A DNA stretch of 64,000 nt from Salinarimonas rosea DSM 21201 (GTDB lineage Bacteria; Pseudomonadota; Alphaproteobacteria; Rhizobiales; Beijerinckiaceae), in the NCBI RefSeq assembly GCF_000429045.1, contig NZ_AUBC01000020.1:1-64000 (forward strand), written 5' to 3'. The position numbers were made by a program, and so were the translations under genes. Below, piece after piece: positions 49,472 through 58,432 of this stretch (its first letter is position 1; every line of letters begins with the position of its first letter). Under the pieces are notes generated by a model. The model was given only the letters and a program-made list of their open reading frames with translations, did no database searches and had not been told where the DNA came from.

Positions 49472-50959
49472 TCACTGCGCCCAGCGCGCCTCGGTGGCGT
49501 CGTTCGCCGGGATCGGCTGGTTGGTCCACAGGCCCTCGAGGTCCGCGCGCCAGACGCCGATCTTGGGCAGCGCGTAGAGGAACACCGCCGGCTGGTCCTC
49601 CGAGAGGATGCGCTGGAGCTCGCCGGCGATCTCCGCCTGCTCCTCCTGGTCGGTCGCGGCCAGGTAGCGCCGGTAGGCCTCGCGGTAGGCCTCGCTGCCG
49701 TAGTTGAAGTAGTATTCGTCGCGCGCGAAGATATCGAGGTCGCGCGGCTCGGTATGCGCCACGATCGTCGCGTCGAACTCGTAGCCGCGGAAGACCTGCT
49801 CCAGCCACTGCGCCCACTCGATCGGCACGAGCTCGACGTCGAGCCCGACCTGCTGGAGGTAGGCCGCCGCGACCTCGCCGCCGCGCCGCGCATAGGCCGG
49901 GGGCGGCAGGTGGATGGTGAGCGAGGCGCCCGCGGCGCCGGCCTCCTCGAGCAGCGCGCGCGCCCGCTCGGGATCGAAGGGGTAGGCGTCGGAGAAGTCG
50001 ACGTAGCCCGGGCTCGCCGGCGTCGAGAAGGAGCCGATCGGCGTGCCGAGCCCGTTCTGCACGGCCTCGACCATCGCCTCCTTGTCGATGGCGTGGGCCA
50101 GCGCCCGGCGCACGCGCACGTCGTCGAGCGGTGCGCGCGCATTGTTGAGCGACAGCAGCACCTCGCCCTCCGTCGCACCGACGGCGACGGTGAAGCGGTC
50201 GTCGTTCTCGAACTGCGGCAGCGCCTCGGGCGCGGGGAAGTTCGGGAAGGCGTCGAGGTCGCCGGCCAGCATCGCCGCCGTGGCGGCGGACGGGTCCGAG
50301 ATGAAGCGGATGACGAGGTTCTCGATCGCCGGCGCGTCGCCCCAGTAGTCGGCGTAGCGCGTCATCTCCACCCGGTCGCCCTGCACCCAGCGCGCGAAGC
50401 GGTAGGGGCCGGTGCCGACCGGATTCGTCTTGTTGGTCTCCGCCGAGCCCGGCGCCACCATCACGGCGTCGCCCCAGGCCATGTTGAACAGGAAGCGCGA
50501 GGAGGGCTGGCTCAGCGTCACCACGGCCGTGTACGGGTCGGGGCACTCGGTCGAGGCGATCGGCTCGAACAGGCCCTTCTGGGCGTTGGTCGAATCGGGC
50601 GCCAGCGCGCGCTCGTAGGAGAACTGCACGATCGAGCAGTCGAACGGCGTGCCGTCGTGGAAGGTGGCACCCTCGCGCAGGTCGAACGTGTAGACGAGCC
50701 CGTCGTCGGAGACCTCCCAGCTCTCGGCCAGCGCCGGCACCACCGACCCGTCGCCGGCGATCTGCACCAGGCCCTCGAAGATGTTGGCGTAGGTCACCTC
50801 GCGGATCGCCGCGGCCGCGCCGGCGGTCGGGTCGAGCATCGGTGGCTCGAGCTGCATGCCGAGCCGGAGCGTGTCGCGATCCTGCGCGAGCGCGCCGGCG
50901 GCGCCGAGCGCCAGCAGGCTCGCGGCGAGGGCGAGGGTGTTGAGATGCGAGGAGCGCAT
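49472..50959 (-). CDS. Second ABC importer, substrate-binding protein (SBP_bac_5)
   Basis: The 495-residue periplasmic protein has a signal peptide (residues 1-25, cleavage after AGALA) and the family blocks PALAESWEVSDDGLVYTFDL, EGATFHDGTPFDCSIV and NPVGTGPYRFARW. It also has VRRALAHAIDKEAMV. The ligand is unknown. The amidase at the end of the operon suggests an amide or peptide. The start MRSSHLNTLALA (50959) is chosen because it opens the signal peptide; longer starts add Arg-rich sequence. Confidence 0.9.
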   Translation of the reverse strand: MRSSHLNTLALAASLLALGAAGALAQDRDTLRLGMQLEPPMLDPTAGAAAAIREVTYANIFEGLVQIAGDGSVVPALAESWEVSDDGLVYTFDLREGATFHDGTPFDCSIVQFSYERALAPDSTNAQKGLFEPIASTECPDPYTAVVTLSQPSSRFLFNMAWGDAVMVAPGSAETNKTNPVGTGPYRFARWVQGDRVEMTRYADYWGDAPAIENLVIRFISDPSAATAAMLAGDLDAFPNFPAPEALPQFENDDRFTVAVGATEGEVLLSLNNARAPLDDVRVRRALAHAIDKEAMVEAVQNGLGTPIGSFSTPASPGYVDFSDAYPFDPERARALLEEAGAAGASLTIHLPPPAYARRGGEVAAAYLQQVGLDVELVPIEWAQWLEQVFRGYEFDATIVAHTEPRDLDIFARDEYYFNYGSEAYREAYRRYLAATDQEEQAEIAGELQRILSEDQPAVFLYALPKIGVWRADLEGLWTNQPIPANDATEARWAQ

Positions 50960-51133
50960 CGGCCGATCTCCTTCCCGTGTTCGTCGGCCGGCCCGCGGCC
51001 GGCTGCGGCGGCGATCCGCCGAGACTGCGCCGACCATGCCCGAACCGCGGCCGTTCACGCTAGCCGTTCGGCTCGTGCAGCCGCGCCCGATCATCCTGCG
51101 CGTCACGCCACGGACGTCAATCGCGCGCGGCCC

Positions 51134-51745
51134 TCACGGGTACAGCCGCTCCCGCGTCCAGCCGCCACCTTCGGTGGGCGTGAACACCACCCGGTCGTGC
51201 AGGCGGAACGGCCTGTCGGCCCAGAACTCGATTCGCATGGGCAGGATGCGGAAGCCCGTCCAGTGCGGCGGGCGGGGGATCTCACCCACGGCGTACCTGG
51301 CGGCGTTCGTCGCCACCGCCCTCTCCAGCGCGAATCGGCTCTCGAGGGGGCGCGACTGGCGGCTCGCCCAGGCGCCGATCCGGCTCTGGCGCGGGCGCGA
51401 GGCGAAGTAGGCGTCGGCCTCCGCGTCCGTGACGCGCTCGACCGCGCCGCGCACGCGCACCTGCCGGCGCAGGCTCTTCCAGTGCAGGCACAGCGCCGCC
51501 TGCGGGTTGGCGGCGAGCTCCTCGCCCTTCTGCGACTGCGTGTTCGTGTAGAACACGAAGCCACGCGGATCGTAGCCCTTCAGCAGGACCATGCGCACGT
51601 TGGGCAGGCCGCTCGCGTCCGCAGTGGCGAGCGCGATGGCGTTGGGGTCCTCCGGCTCGGAGGCCTTCGCCTCGGAAAACCAGGTCTCGAACAGGGCGTA
51701 GGGCTCGTCCGCCTGCGTGAAGTCACCAGCCGTTAACTCGTCCAC
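51134..51745 (-). CDS. pdxH: Pyridoxamine 5'-phosphate oxidase
   Basis: The 203-residue FMN enzyme makes pyridoxal phosphate, the cofactor of the DegT aminotransferase among others. Motifs are [60 protein letters not shown] and the C-terminal WTRERLYP. The start is GTG 51745 ([16 protein letters not shown]), preceded by GGAG. It is divergent from the lipoprotein gene across about 140 bp. Confidence 0.95.
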   Translation of the reverse strand: MDELTAGDFTQADEPYALFETWFSEAKASEPEDPNAIALATADASGLPNVRMVLLKGYDPRGFVFYTNTQSQKGEELAANPQAALCLHWKSLRRQVRVRGAVERVTDAEADAYFASRPRQSRIGAWASRQSRPLESRFALERAVATNAARYAVGEIPRPPHWTGFRILPMRIEFWADRPFRLHDRVVFTPTEGGGWTRERLYP

Positions 51746-51886
51746 GATTCACTCTCCGGGCCAGGAGCATCGCCCCGGGGTGCCGTCGCGGGCGCCGGCG
51801 GGACGATGCGGGACACGAGCACCCGGCGCGCCGCGCCTCGTGGGAACGAGGCGGCGCCCCGGACGGCCGCGCGAGAAGGACCCGAC

Positions 51887-52456
51887 ATGCCCCTCCCGCA
51901 CGGGGTCTCTTCCGGACATGATAGGGCGAAACCGCGCCGCGGCACAGGCGCGCCGCGCGCCCTCGCGGTCGCGGGATCGTTGTGGCTCGGCGCCTGCGCG
52001 GGCCCGGGGCCGCTCGCGACCCTGGTGCCGGGAGAGCCGCTGACCACGGGCTCGATCGCCGCCGGATCGGCGGGGCGCGCCCTCACGCTCGGCCTCGGCG
52101 GCGTCGCGTTCGCGCAGGCGAGCCTCGCGCTCGCCGACGCGCTCGACCCGATGGGCGGCGGCGAGGCCGTCTCCTGGACCGACCCGGCGAGCGGCGCGCG
52201 CGGCACGATCGCCGCCGCGGGGCCGCCGCGCGTCGAGGGCGCGCTCGTCTGCCGGCGCTTCGACGCACACACGCTGCCCGTGCCGGGCGCGACGCCCACC
52301 ACCGAGGCCGTCCGGCACGAGGGTCGCGCCTGCCGCGTCGCAGCGCGGACCTGGCGAATCGAGGAGGCGGCTCGTGCCGAGGCGGAGGCGGAGGGTCTCC
52401 CCGGTGCGGCGGCGACGGGGCTGCCGACGGATCTCCTGCCGCGCCCCTCCGGGTGA
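51887..52456 (+). CDS. RT0821-type surface-antigen-like lipoprotein
   Basis: The 189-residue protein has an N-terminal hydrophobic stretch ending in a lipobox (SLWLGAC, Cys lipidation). It then has ALADALDPMGGGEAVSWTDP and SGARGTIAAAG, the pattern of the RT0821/Lpp0805 surface-antigen family of alphaproteobacteria. The C-terminus (CRRFDAHTLPVPGATPTTEA, GRACRVAARTWRI) is also family-like. ATG 51887 follows AAGGA. An ATG at 51806 would add 27 residues before the signal sequence. It is probably an outer-membrane lipoprotein of unknown role. Confidence 0.75.
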   Translation: MPLPHGVSSGHDRAKPRRGTGAPRALAVAGSLWLGACAGPGPLATLVPGEPLTTGSIAAGSAGRALTLGLGGVAFAQASLALADALDPMGGGEAVSWTDPASGARGTIAAAGPPRVEGALVCRRFDAHTLPVPGATPTTEAVRHEGRACRVAARTWRIEEAARAEAEAEGLPGAAATGLPTDLLPRPSG

Positions 52457-52592
52457 TTGCGCAGGCGCCGGCGCGGACAGTTGCGCGCGCGCAACACCTC
52501 TCCCATATCCTCCCGCAGGGGCACGGCCGCGCCGGCCACGCCCCCGAGAGCCCGACGACCCGAGCCGCACAACCGATCACCAGGTACGAGCG

Positions 52593-53579
52593 ATGCGCGA
52601 TCCCTACGACGTCCTCGGCGTGTCCCGCCAGGCGAGCGAGGCCGATATCAAGAAGGCCTTCCGCAAGCTCGCCAAGCAGCATCACCCCGACCAGAGCAAG
52701 GACCCCAAGGCGAGCGCGAAGTTCGCGGAGCTGAACACCGCCTACGAGATCCTCGGCGACGCGGACAAGCGCAAGCAGTTCGACCGCGGCGAGATCGACG
52801 CCGAGGGCAAGCCGCGCTTTCGCGGTTTCGAGGGCTTCGGCGGCGGCGGCGCGCGCGGCGCGGGCGCGGGGCCCCAGGGCTTCGAGGGGTTCGAAGGGTT
52901 CGCCCGCGGGGCGCGCGGCGCGGCCGGGGCGGCCGGGGCGGACGACCTGTTCTCGCAGATCTTCGGCGAGGCCTTCCGCCAGGCGGAGGCCCGCGGCGCG
53001 GGCGCCGGCCCGGGCGGCTTCGGCGGCTTCTCCGGCGCGCGCGGGCCGGGTGCGGGCGGGAGCCGGCGCGCGGCCGCCAAGGGCGAGGACGTCGAGGCGA
53101 CGATGAGCGTCACGCTCGAGGAGATCGCGGCGGGCGCCACCAAGCGCGTGCGCCTGCCCACCGGCCGCGAGGTCGAGGTGATGGTGCCCAAGGGCGTCTC
53201 CGACGGCCAGGTGATCCGCCTGCGCGGGCTCGGCCGCGCGAGCCCGCTCGGCGAGCCGGGCGACGTGATGCTCACCGTCGAGATCGCCCCGCACGAGCGG
53301 TTCTCGAAGGAAGGCGCCGACCTGCGCGTGCGCGTCCCCGTCCCCCTCGAGGACGCGATCCTCGGCGCCTCCGTGCGCGTGCCGACGCTCGGCGGCGCCG
53401 TCGAGATGAAGATCCCCGCGATGTCGTCCGGCGGCCGCACCTTCCGCCTGCGCGGCAAGGGCCTGCCGACCAAGACCGGCACCGGGGACCTCCTCGCCGT
53501 GCTCGAGATCCGCCTGCCGGAGGAGGCCGACGAGGCCTTGATGGAGTATGCGCGCCGCAAGCGAGGCGTGAAGGCGTGA
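52593..53579 (+). CDS. DnaJ-class chaperone, CbpA/type II (no zinc finger)
   Basis: The 328-residue protein starts with a J-domain (DPYDVLGVSRQASEADIKKA, with HPD in AKQHHPDQSKDP). A Gly/Phe-rich linker of about 100 residues follows (FEGFEGFARG and similar repeats). Two C-terminal substrate-binding domains come next (GATKRVRLPTGREVEVMVPK, FRLRGKGLPTKTGTGDLL). It lacks the CxxCxGxG zinc repeats of true DnaJ. It works with DnaK. It starts 136 bp after the lipoprotein gene and is followed by fabI. Confidence 0.92.
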   Translation: MRDPYDVLGVSRQASEADIKKAFRKLAKQHHPDQSKDPKASAKFAELNTAYEILGDADKRKQFDRGEIDAEGKPRFRGFEGFGGGGARGAGAGPQGFEGFEGFARGARGAAGAAGADDLFSQIFGEAFRQAEARGAGAGPGGFGGFSGARGPGAGGSRRAAAKGEDVEATMSVTLEEIAAGATKRVRLPTGREVEVMVPKGVSDGQVIRLRGLGRASPLGEPGDVMLTVEIAPHERFSKEGADLRVRVPVPLEDAILGASVRVPTLGGAVEMKIPAMSSGGRTFRLRGKGLPTKTGTGDLLAVLEIRLPEEADEALMEYARRKRGVKA

Positions 53580-53733
53580 GCCGGCTCCGTCGCCCCCGCA
53601 CCTCCCCCGTCGAAAACCACCCCGTCGCCGCAACGCGGGCGCGTGAGGGGCGATTGGCGCTTTCCTGTGGCCGCCCGGTCGGCTAAAGAAGCCGCGCAGA
53701 CGGCCCGGGGGGCTCCAACTAGTCGGGTGTTTC

Positions 53734-54558
53734 ATGGCGGACGAGACCACCGCCGGCATTCTCGCCGGAAAGCGCGGATTGATCATGGGGGTGGCGAACA
53801 ACCGCTCCATCGCGTGGGGCATCGCCAAGGCCGCGCACGACCAGGGTGCCAAGCTCGCCTTCACGTACCAGGGCGACGCGCTCAAGAAGCGGGTGGCGCC
53901 GCTCGCCGCGGAGCTGGGCGCGGATCTCGTCGGGCATTGCGACGTCACCGACGCGTCGACGATCGACGCCGTGTTCGCGCAGACCGAGAAGGCGCTCGGC
54001 ACGATCGACTTCGTCGTCCACGCCATCGCCTTCTCCGACAAGGACGAGCTGACCGGCCGCTACGTCGACACGAGCGAGGGCAACTTCAACCGCTCGCTCG
54101 CGATCTCCTGCTATTCCTTCACGGCGATCGCCCAGCGCGCCGAGAAGCTGATGCCCAACGGCGGGTCGCTCCTGACGCTGACCTACTATGGCGCCGAGAA
54201 GTGGATGCCGCACTACAACGTCATGGGCGTCGCCAAGGCCGCGCTCGAGGCGTCGGTGCGCTACATGGCGGCCGATCTCGGGCCGCAGAACATCCGCGTC
54301 AACGCGCTCTCGGCGGGACCGATCAAGACGCTGGCGGGCTCGGCGATCGGGGATTTCCGATACATCCTCAGGTGGAACGCCTACAACTCGCCGCTTCGCC
54401 GCAACACCACGATCGAGGAGGTCGGCGAGACGGCGGCCTTCCTCCTGTCGGACATGTCGCGGGGCATCACCGGCGAGACGATCCACGTCGATTCGGGCTA
54501 CCACATCGTCGGCATGAAGAACCCGGACGCCCCGGACATCGCGCTCGACAGGGACTGA
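53734..54558 (+). CDS. fabI: Enoyl-[acyl-carrier-protein] reductase (NADH)
   Basis: The 274-residue SDR-fold enzyme reduces enoyl-ACP in the last step of fatty acid elongation. It has GLIMGVANNRSIAWGIAKAA for cofactor binding, VHAIAF, and the catalytic Tyr-x6-Lys in YNVMGVAKAALEASVRYMA. LTYYGAEKWMPHYNVMG is typical of FabI, the triclosan target. The protein is close to the usual length. ATG 53734 opens MADETTAGILAGKRG. It may be cotranscribed with the phosphatase gene 36 bases downstream. Confidence 0.97.
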   Translation: MADETTAGILAGKRGLIMGVANNRSIAWGIAKAAHDQGAKLAFTYQGDALKKRVAPLAAELGADLVGHCDVTDASTIDAVFAQTEKALGTIDFVVHAIAFSDKDELTGRYVDTSEGNFNRSLAISCYSFTAIAQRAEKLMPNGGSLLTLTYYGAEKWMPHYNVMGVAKAALEASVRYMAADLGPQNIRVNALSAGPIKTLAGSAIGDFRYILRWNAYNSPLRRNTTIEEVGETAAFLLSDMSRGITGETIHVDSGYHIVGMKNPDAPDIALDRD

Positions 54559-54594
54559 GCCGCCAACCGGCCGAAGCGAGGGGAGGCACGCGCC

Positions 54595-55182
54595 GTGGCG
54601 GGACCCGTCCTCTACTACGTCCGCCACGGCGAGACGGACTGGAACGCGCAGGGCCGCCTCCAGGGCGGTCGGGACACCGAGCTGAACGCGCTCGGGCGCG
54701 TCCAGGCCGAGACGGCCGGGCGCATCCTGCGCGGCCTCGTGCGCGGGGACCCCGGCCGGCTCGACTTCGTCGCCTCCCCCATGCGCCGCACCCGCGACAC
54801 GATGGAGATCCTGCGCGGCACGATGGGCCTGCCGCGCGACGCCTACCGGCTCGACCCGCGCCTCGTCGAGATCTCCTTCGGGGACTGGGAGGGTCGCACC
54901 TGGCCGGAGCTGCGCGACCACGATCCCGAGGGCGCCGCGGCCCGGGAAGCCGACAAGTGGGGCTACGTCCCGCCCGGCGGCGAGAGCTACGCCATGCTGG
55001 CCGAGCGCCTCGCCCCCGTCGCCGCGGAGATCGCGCACGACACGGTGATGGTCGCCCACGGCGGGGTCGCCCGCGCCCTCCTGACGCTGATCGCCGGCGC
55101 CCCGCCCGAGCGCGCGCCGCACTACGACATCTGGCAGGGACGTGTGCTGGTGGTGCAGGACGGGCATTGGCGCTGGGTCTGA
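54595..55182 (+). CDS. Histidine phosphatase (phosphoglycerate-mutase-like)
   Basis: The 195-residue protein has the catalytic YVRHGETDWNAQGRLQGGRD. Later come FVASPMRRTRDTMEIL, LVEISFGDWEGRTWPEL and MVAHGGVARALL, the second catalytic His. It fits the co-factor-independent-looking broad phosphatases of this superfamily (GpmB/CobC type); the substrate is unknown. The start is a GTG at 54595 after GGGGAGG. Confidence 0.9.
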   Translation: MAGPVLYYVRHGETDWNAQGRLQGGRDTELNALGRVQAETAGRILRGLVRGDPGRLDFVASPMRRTRDTMEILRGTMGLPRDAYRLDPRLVEISFGDWEGRTWPELRDHDPEGAAAREADKWGYVPPGGESYAMLAERLAPVAAEIAHDTVMVAHGGVARALLTLIAGAPPERAPHYDIWQGRVLVVQDGHWRWV

Positions 55183-55240
55183 GCGGCGGGCGCGGATCAT
55201 CCCCCTTCACCCGCGCCGCAAAACCCCATACATCCGGCCC

Positions 55241-57073
55241 ATGGCGCTCCCTCCCCTGCTCACCCTCCAAGACGTCGCCCTCACCTTCGGCGGCACGCCG
55301 CTGATCACCAGGGCGGAGCTGTCCGTCGCGGCCGGGGAGCGGGTGGCGCTCGTCGGGCGCAACGGGTCCGGCAAGTCGACGCTCCTCAAGATCGCGGCCG
55401 GGCTGATCGAGGCGGATGCGGGCCGGCGCTTCGTGCAGCCGGGCGCGACGATCCGCTACCTGCCGCAGGAGCCGGACTTCTCGGGCTTCCCCACCGTGCT
55501 CGCCTATGTCGAGGCCGGCCTCGAGGAGGGCGACGACCCGTATCGCGCCCGCTATCTGCTGGAAGAGCTCGGGATGACCGGCGAGGAGCCCACCGCGAGC
55601 CTGTCGGGCGGCGAATCGCGCCGCGCCGCGCTCGCCCGCACCCTCGCCCCCTCCCCCGACATCCTGCTCCTCGACGAGCCGACGAACCACCTCGACCTGC
55701 CCGCCATCGAATGGCTCGAGACCGAGCTGAAGGCGCTGCGCGGCGGGCTCGTGCTGATCAGCCACGACAGGCGCTTCCTCGAGACGCTGTCGAAGGCCAC
55801 CGTCTGGCTCGACCGCGGCGTCACCCGGCGCATGGAGGAGGGGTTCTCCGGCTTCGAGGCGTGGCGCGACGCCGTGCTCGAGGAGGAGGCGCGCGACCGC
55901 CAGAAGCTCGCCCGCAAGATCGCCGCGGAAGAGGACTGGATGCGCTACGGCGTCACCGCGCGGCGCAAGCGCAACATGCGCCGCGTCGGGCTGCTCCAGG
56001 ACATGCGCCGCCGGCTGCGCGAGGAGCGCCGCGCCGTCGGGCAGGTGCAGATGACGGCGTCGGAGGGCGAGACGTCGTCGAAGATCGTGATCGAGGCGAA
56101 GGGCGTCTCCAAGGCCTACGGCGGCCGCGACGTGGTGAAGGACGTCTCGATCCGCATCGCGCGCGGGGACCGGCTCGGCATCGTCGGGCCGAACGGGGCG
56201 GGCAAGACGACGCTGCTCAACATGCTCACCGGCGCGCTCGCGCCCGACACGGGATCGGTGACGCTCGGCGCGACGCTCGAGATGGTCACGCTCGACCAGC
56301 GGCGCGAGAGCCTCGACCCGCACTGGACGCTCGCGGAGGCGATGACCGGCGGGCGGGGCGACCACGTCATGGTCGGCGGCCAGCCCAAGCACGTGGCGAG
56401 CTACATGAAGGACTTCCTGTTCTCGCCCGAGCAGGTGCGCACGCCCCTGCGCGTGCTCTCCGGCGGCGAGCGCGGGCGGCTGATGCTGGCGCGGGCGCTC
56501 GCCAAGCCGTCGAACCTCCTCGTCCTCGACGAGCCGACGAACGACCTCGACCTCGAGACCCTCGACCTGCTCGAGGAGCTGATCGCGGACTATGCCGGCA
56601 CGCTGATCCTGATCAGCCACGACCGCGACTTCCTCGACCGGGTCGTCGGCTCGACGCTGGTGGCGGAGGGCGACGGGCGGTTCGTCGAGTATGCCGGCGG
56701 CTACTCGGACATGGTCGCCCAGCGTGGCCGGGGCATCGGACCGCGCACGGTCTCGCCGGCGCCCAAGGCGTCATCTCGCGAGGAGCCGGCGGCCGGTGAG
56801 ACCGCCACACGGGACGCGGCCCCGCGGGAGAGGAAGCGCAAGCTCTCGGGGAGCGAGAAGCACCAGCTCGAGACGCTGCCCGGCCTCATGGCCGCGCTGG
56901 AGCGCGACATCGCCAAGCTCCAGGCCGCCCTCGACGACCCGGACCTCTATGGCCGGGACCCGGCGCGCTTCGAGAAGCTCACGACGCTGATGGGCAACGC
57001 CCAGGCGAAGCTCGCGCAGATCGAGGAGCGCTGGCTCGAGCTCGAGATGCTGCGGGAAGAGCTGGAAGGGTGA
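55241..57073 (+). CDS. ABC-F family ATPase, Uup-like
   Basis: The 610-residue soluble protein has two ABC modules: Walker A GRNGSGKST with LSGGESRRAALA, and GPNGAGKTT with LSGGERGRLMLA. They are joined by a charged linker (about 235-310). A C-terminal coiled-coil domain (about 535-610, LSGSEKHQLETLPGLMAALE) is the Uup hallmark. There are no membrane segments; ABC-F proteins act on ribosomes or, for Uup, in DNA repair and translation. It follows the phosphatase by 58 bp and converges on dksA. Confidence 0.92.
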   Translation: MALPPLLTLQDVALTFGGTPLITRAELSVAAGERVALVGRNGSGKSTLLKIAAGLIEADAGRRFVQPGATIRYLPQEPDFSGFPTVLAYVEAGLEEGDDPYRARYLLEELGMTGEEPTASLSGGESRRAALARTLAPSPDILLLDEPTNHLDLPAIEWLETELKALRGGLVLISHDRRFLETLSKATVWLDRGVTRRMEEGFSGFEAWRDAVLEEEARDRQKLARKIAAEEDWMRYGVTARRKRNMRRVGLLQDMRRRLREERRAVGQVQMTASEGETSSKIVIEAKGVSKAYGGRDVVKDVSIRIARGDRLGIVGPNGAGKTTLLNMLTGALAPDTGSVTLGATLEMVTLDQRRESLDPHWTLAEAMTGGRGDHVMVGGQPKHVASYMKDFLFSPEQVRTPLRVLSGGERGRLMLARALAKPSNLLVLDEPTNDLDLETLDLLEELIADYAGTLILISHDRDFLDRVVGSTLVAEGDGRFVEYAGGYSDMVAQRGRGIGPRTVSPAPKASSREEPAAGETATRDAAPRERKRKLSGSEKHQLETLPGLMAALERDIAKLQAALDDPDLYGRDPARFEKLTTLMGNAQAKLAQIEERWLELEMLREELEG

Positions 57074-57114
57074 GACGCGCCCCACCGTTGTCGTCGCAAC
57101 GGCGGGAGCGCGCA

Positions 57115-57140
57115 CAAAAAACGCCGCTCAGCGGCGGCGT
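57115..57140 (-). terminator. Rho-independent terminator of dksA
   Basis: ACGCCGC (57121-57127), a 6-nt loop and GCGGCGT (57134-57140) form the stem. On the minus strand a T-run (57115-57121) follows. It is 10 bases after the dksA stop. Confidence 0.85.
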
Positions 57141-57149
57141 GGGAGGGGG

Positions 57150-57569
57150 TCAGTCGTCGCGATGGACGCGCTCGTTGCGCTCGTGGCGCTCCTGCGCCTC
57201 GAGCGAGAGCGTCGCGATCGGTCGGGCCTCGAGGCGCTTGAGCGAGATCGGCTCGCCGGTCTCCTCGCAATAGCCGTACGACCCGTCCTCGATGCGCGAG
57301 AGCGCCGCGTCGATCTTGGCGATGAGCTTGCGCTGACGATCGCGGGCGCGCAGCTCGATGGCGCGATCGGTCTCGGAGGAGGCGCGATCGGCGATGTCCG
57401 GGTGGTTCTCGTTCTCGCTCTGGAGGGTCGCGAGGGTCTCCGAGGACTCGCGGATGATGTCCTGCTTCCACTGGAGCAGCTTGCGCCGGAAGTACTCGCG
57501 CTGGCGCTCGTTCATGAAGGGCTCGTCCTCGGTCGGACGGTACCCTTGGTCGATGAGGGTGTTCGACAT
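57150..57569 (-). CDS. dksA: RNA polymerase-binding transcription factor DksA
   Basis: The 139-residue protein has the DksA coiled coil (REYFRRKLLQWKQDIIRESS, ASSETDRAIELRARDRQRKL) and the end GSYGYCEETGEPISLKRLEA, then RPIATLSLEAQERHERN. Only the first of the four zinc-finger Cys remains, as in other alphaproteobacterial DksA proteins. It enters the RNA polymerase secondary channel and, with ppGpp, adjusts transcription. ATG 57569 opens MSNTLIDQGYRP. It sits beside the flagellar genes. Confidence 0.94.
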   Translation of the reverse strand: MSNTLIDQGYRPTEDEPFMNERQREYFRRKLLQWKQDIIRESSETLATLQSENENHPDIADRASSETDRAIELRARDRQRKLIAKIDAALSRIEDGSYGYCEETGEPISLKRLEARPIATLSLEAQERHERNERVHRDD

Positions 57570-57780
57570 GTCGGACCTTCTCGCTGCCGCCGCGCCCGAG
57601 CCTGCGCACTTCGAACCCGCCCGCGGGCGCGGCTCCTTATAGCGGAGCGGTCGCAACGGGACAATCGACAAAAGGCGGCGATTTTCGGCGGCAATCGAGG
57701 GGTTTGCACTGCACAATCGGCGCGGAGGCGCGGTTCAACCGATTGGCCTCGCGCATTCCCGAAGAATCGATGCCGGCGGC

Positions 57781-58215
57781 TCAGGCGCGCCCGCCGCGAC
57801 CATCGCGGGCCGCGAGCTTGGCGATCTCGACCTCGGCGCGCAGCTCGATCTGGGAGAGGATCGCGTCGAGCCGCGGGTCGCCGCTCGCCTCGCGACGCTC
57901 GGCGAGGCGAGCGGCAACGCGCTTCATGTCCTCCGGCGGCACCCGCCCGCCGAGGATCGCGGCCTTGAGCCGGTCGAGGTCGTCGAGCATGTCCTGTCCC
58001 CGCCGCGCCGCCCTGCGGCGGCGTTCGGCAGGGTCCTCCTCGCCCTGGAGCGCGAGGATGGCGTCGAGGCTCGTCGTGGGGCCGACGGACGAGGCGCGCG
58101 CGCTCGACGCGCTGCTCGGCCCCTCGTCGGCGACGGCGAAGCTCGCCCCGCCCTCGCGGCGCCGCGTCCCGGAGACCGACGTCAACGGCACGCCGGGCTT
58201 GCCCTCGATGCGCAT
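57781..58215 (-). CDS. fliX: Flagellar assembly regulator FliX
   Basis: The 144-residue protein begins MRIEGKPGVPLTSVSGTRRR and has SLDAILALQGEEDPAERRRR, then DMLDDLDRLKAAILGG and SGDPRLDAILSQIELRAEVE. This is the FliX pattern of alphaproteobacteria. In Caulobacter FliX couples basal-body assembly to the sigma-54 activator FlbD. It is divergent from flgI over 217 bp that carry a CtrA-like box 53-67 bp upstream of its ATG and a sigma-54-like promoter for flgI. Confidence 0.88.
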   Translation of the reverse strand: MRIEGKPGVPLTSVSGTRRREGGASFAVADEGPSSASSARASSVGPTTSLDAILALQGEEDPAERRRRAARRGQDMLDDLDRLKAAILGGRVPPEDMKRVAARLAERREASGDPRLDAILSQIELRAEVEIAKLAARDGRGGRA

Positions 58216-58267
58216 GATCCACCCTCCGCTCTCGCCGACGACGCCCCGGAGGATGGCGCGATCATGG

Positions 58268-58282
58268 TTAACGAAGCGTTGA
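58268..58282. promoter_or_regulatory. CtrA-like box in the fliX-flgI region
   Basis: TTAA-N7-TTGA (58268-58282) differs by one base from the CtrA consensus TTAA-N7-TTAA. It is placed to control fliX. Confidence 0.4.
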
Positions 58283-58387
58283 CGGCCCGGCAGCTCCTGC
58301 CGGTCGCGGGACGATCGTGCCGTCCCCGCACGGGAACCGCACGCCGGCTCCGCCGGTCGATTCCTTGCGCCGCCTGCGTTCTGCGCC

Positions 58388-58402
58388 TGGCACGGCCTTC
58401 GC
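58388..58402 (+). promoter_or_regulatory. Sigma-54-like promoter of the flgI operon
   Basis: TGGCACG-N4-TCGC (58388-58402) keeps the GG-N10-GC core of the -24/-12 consensus TGGCACG-N4-TTGC, with one mismatch. Transcription would start near 58414, some 19 bases before the flgI ATG. Confidence 0.55.
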
Positions 58403-58432
58403 GAGGGGATTGGCGTCCAGGAGGAGGACATC

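Noticed and set aside
49225-49472. Possible insertion sequence between the binding-protein and permease genes
   Set aside because: There is no transposase frame and no target duplication; the stretch is the palindromic repeat.
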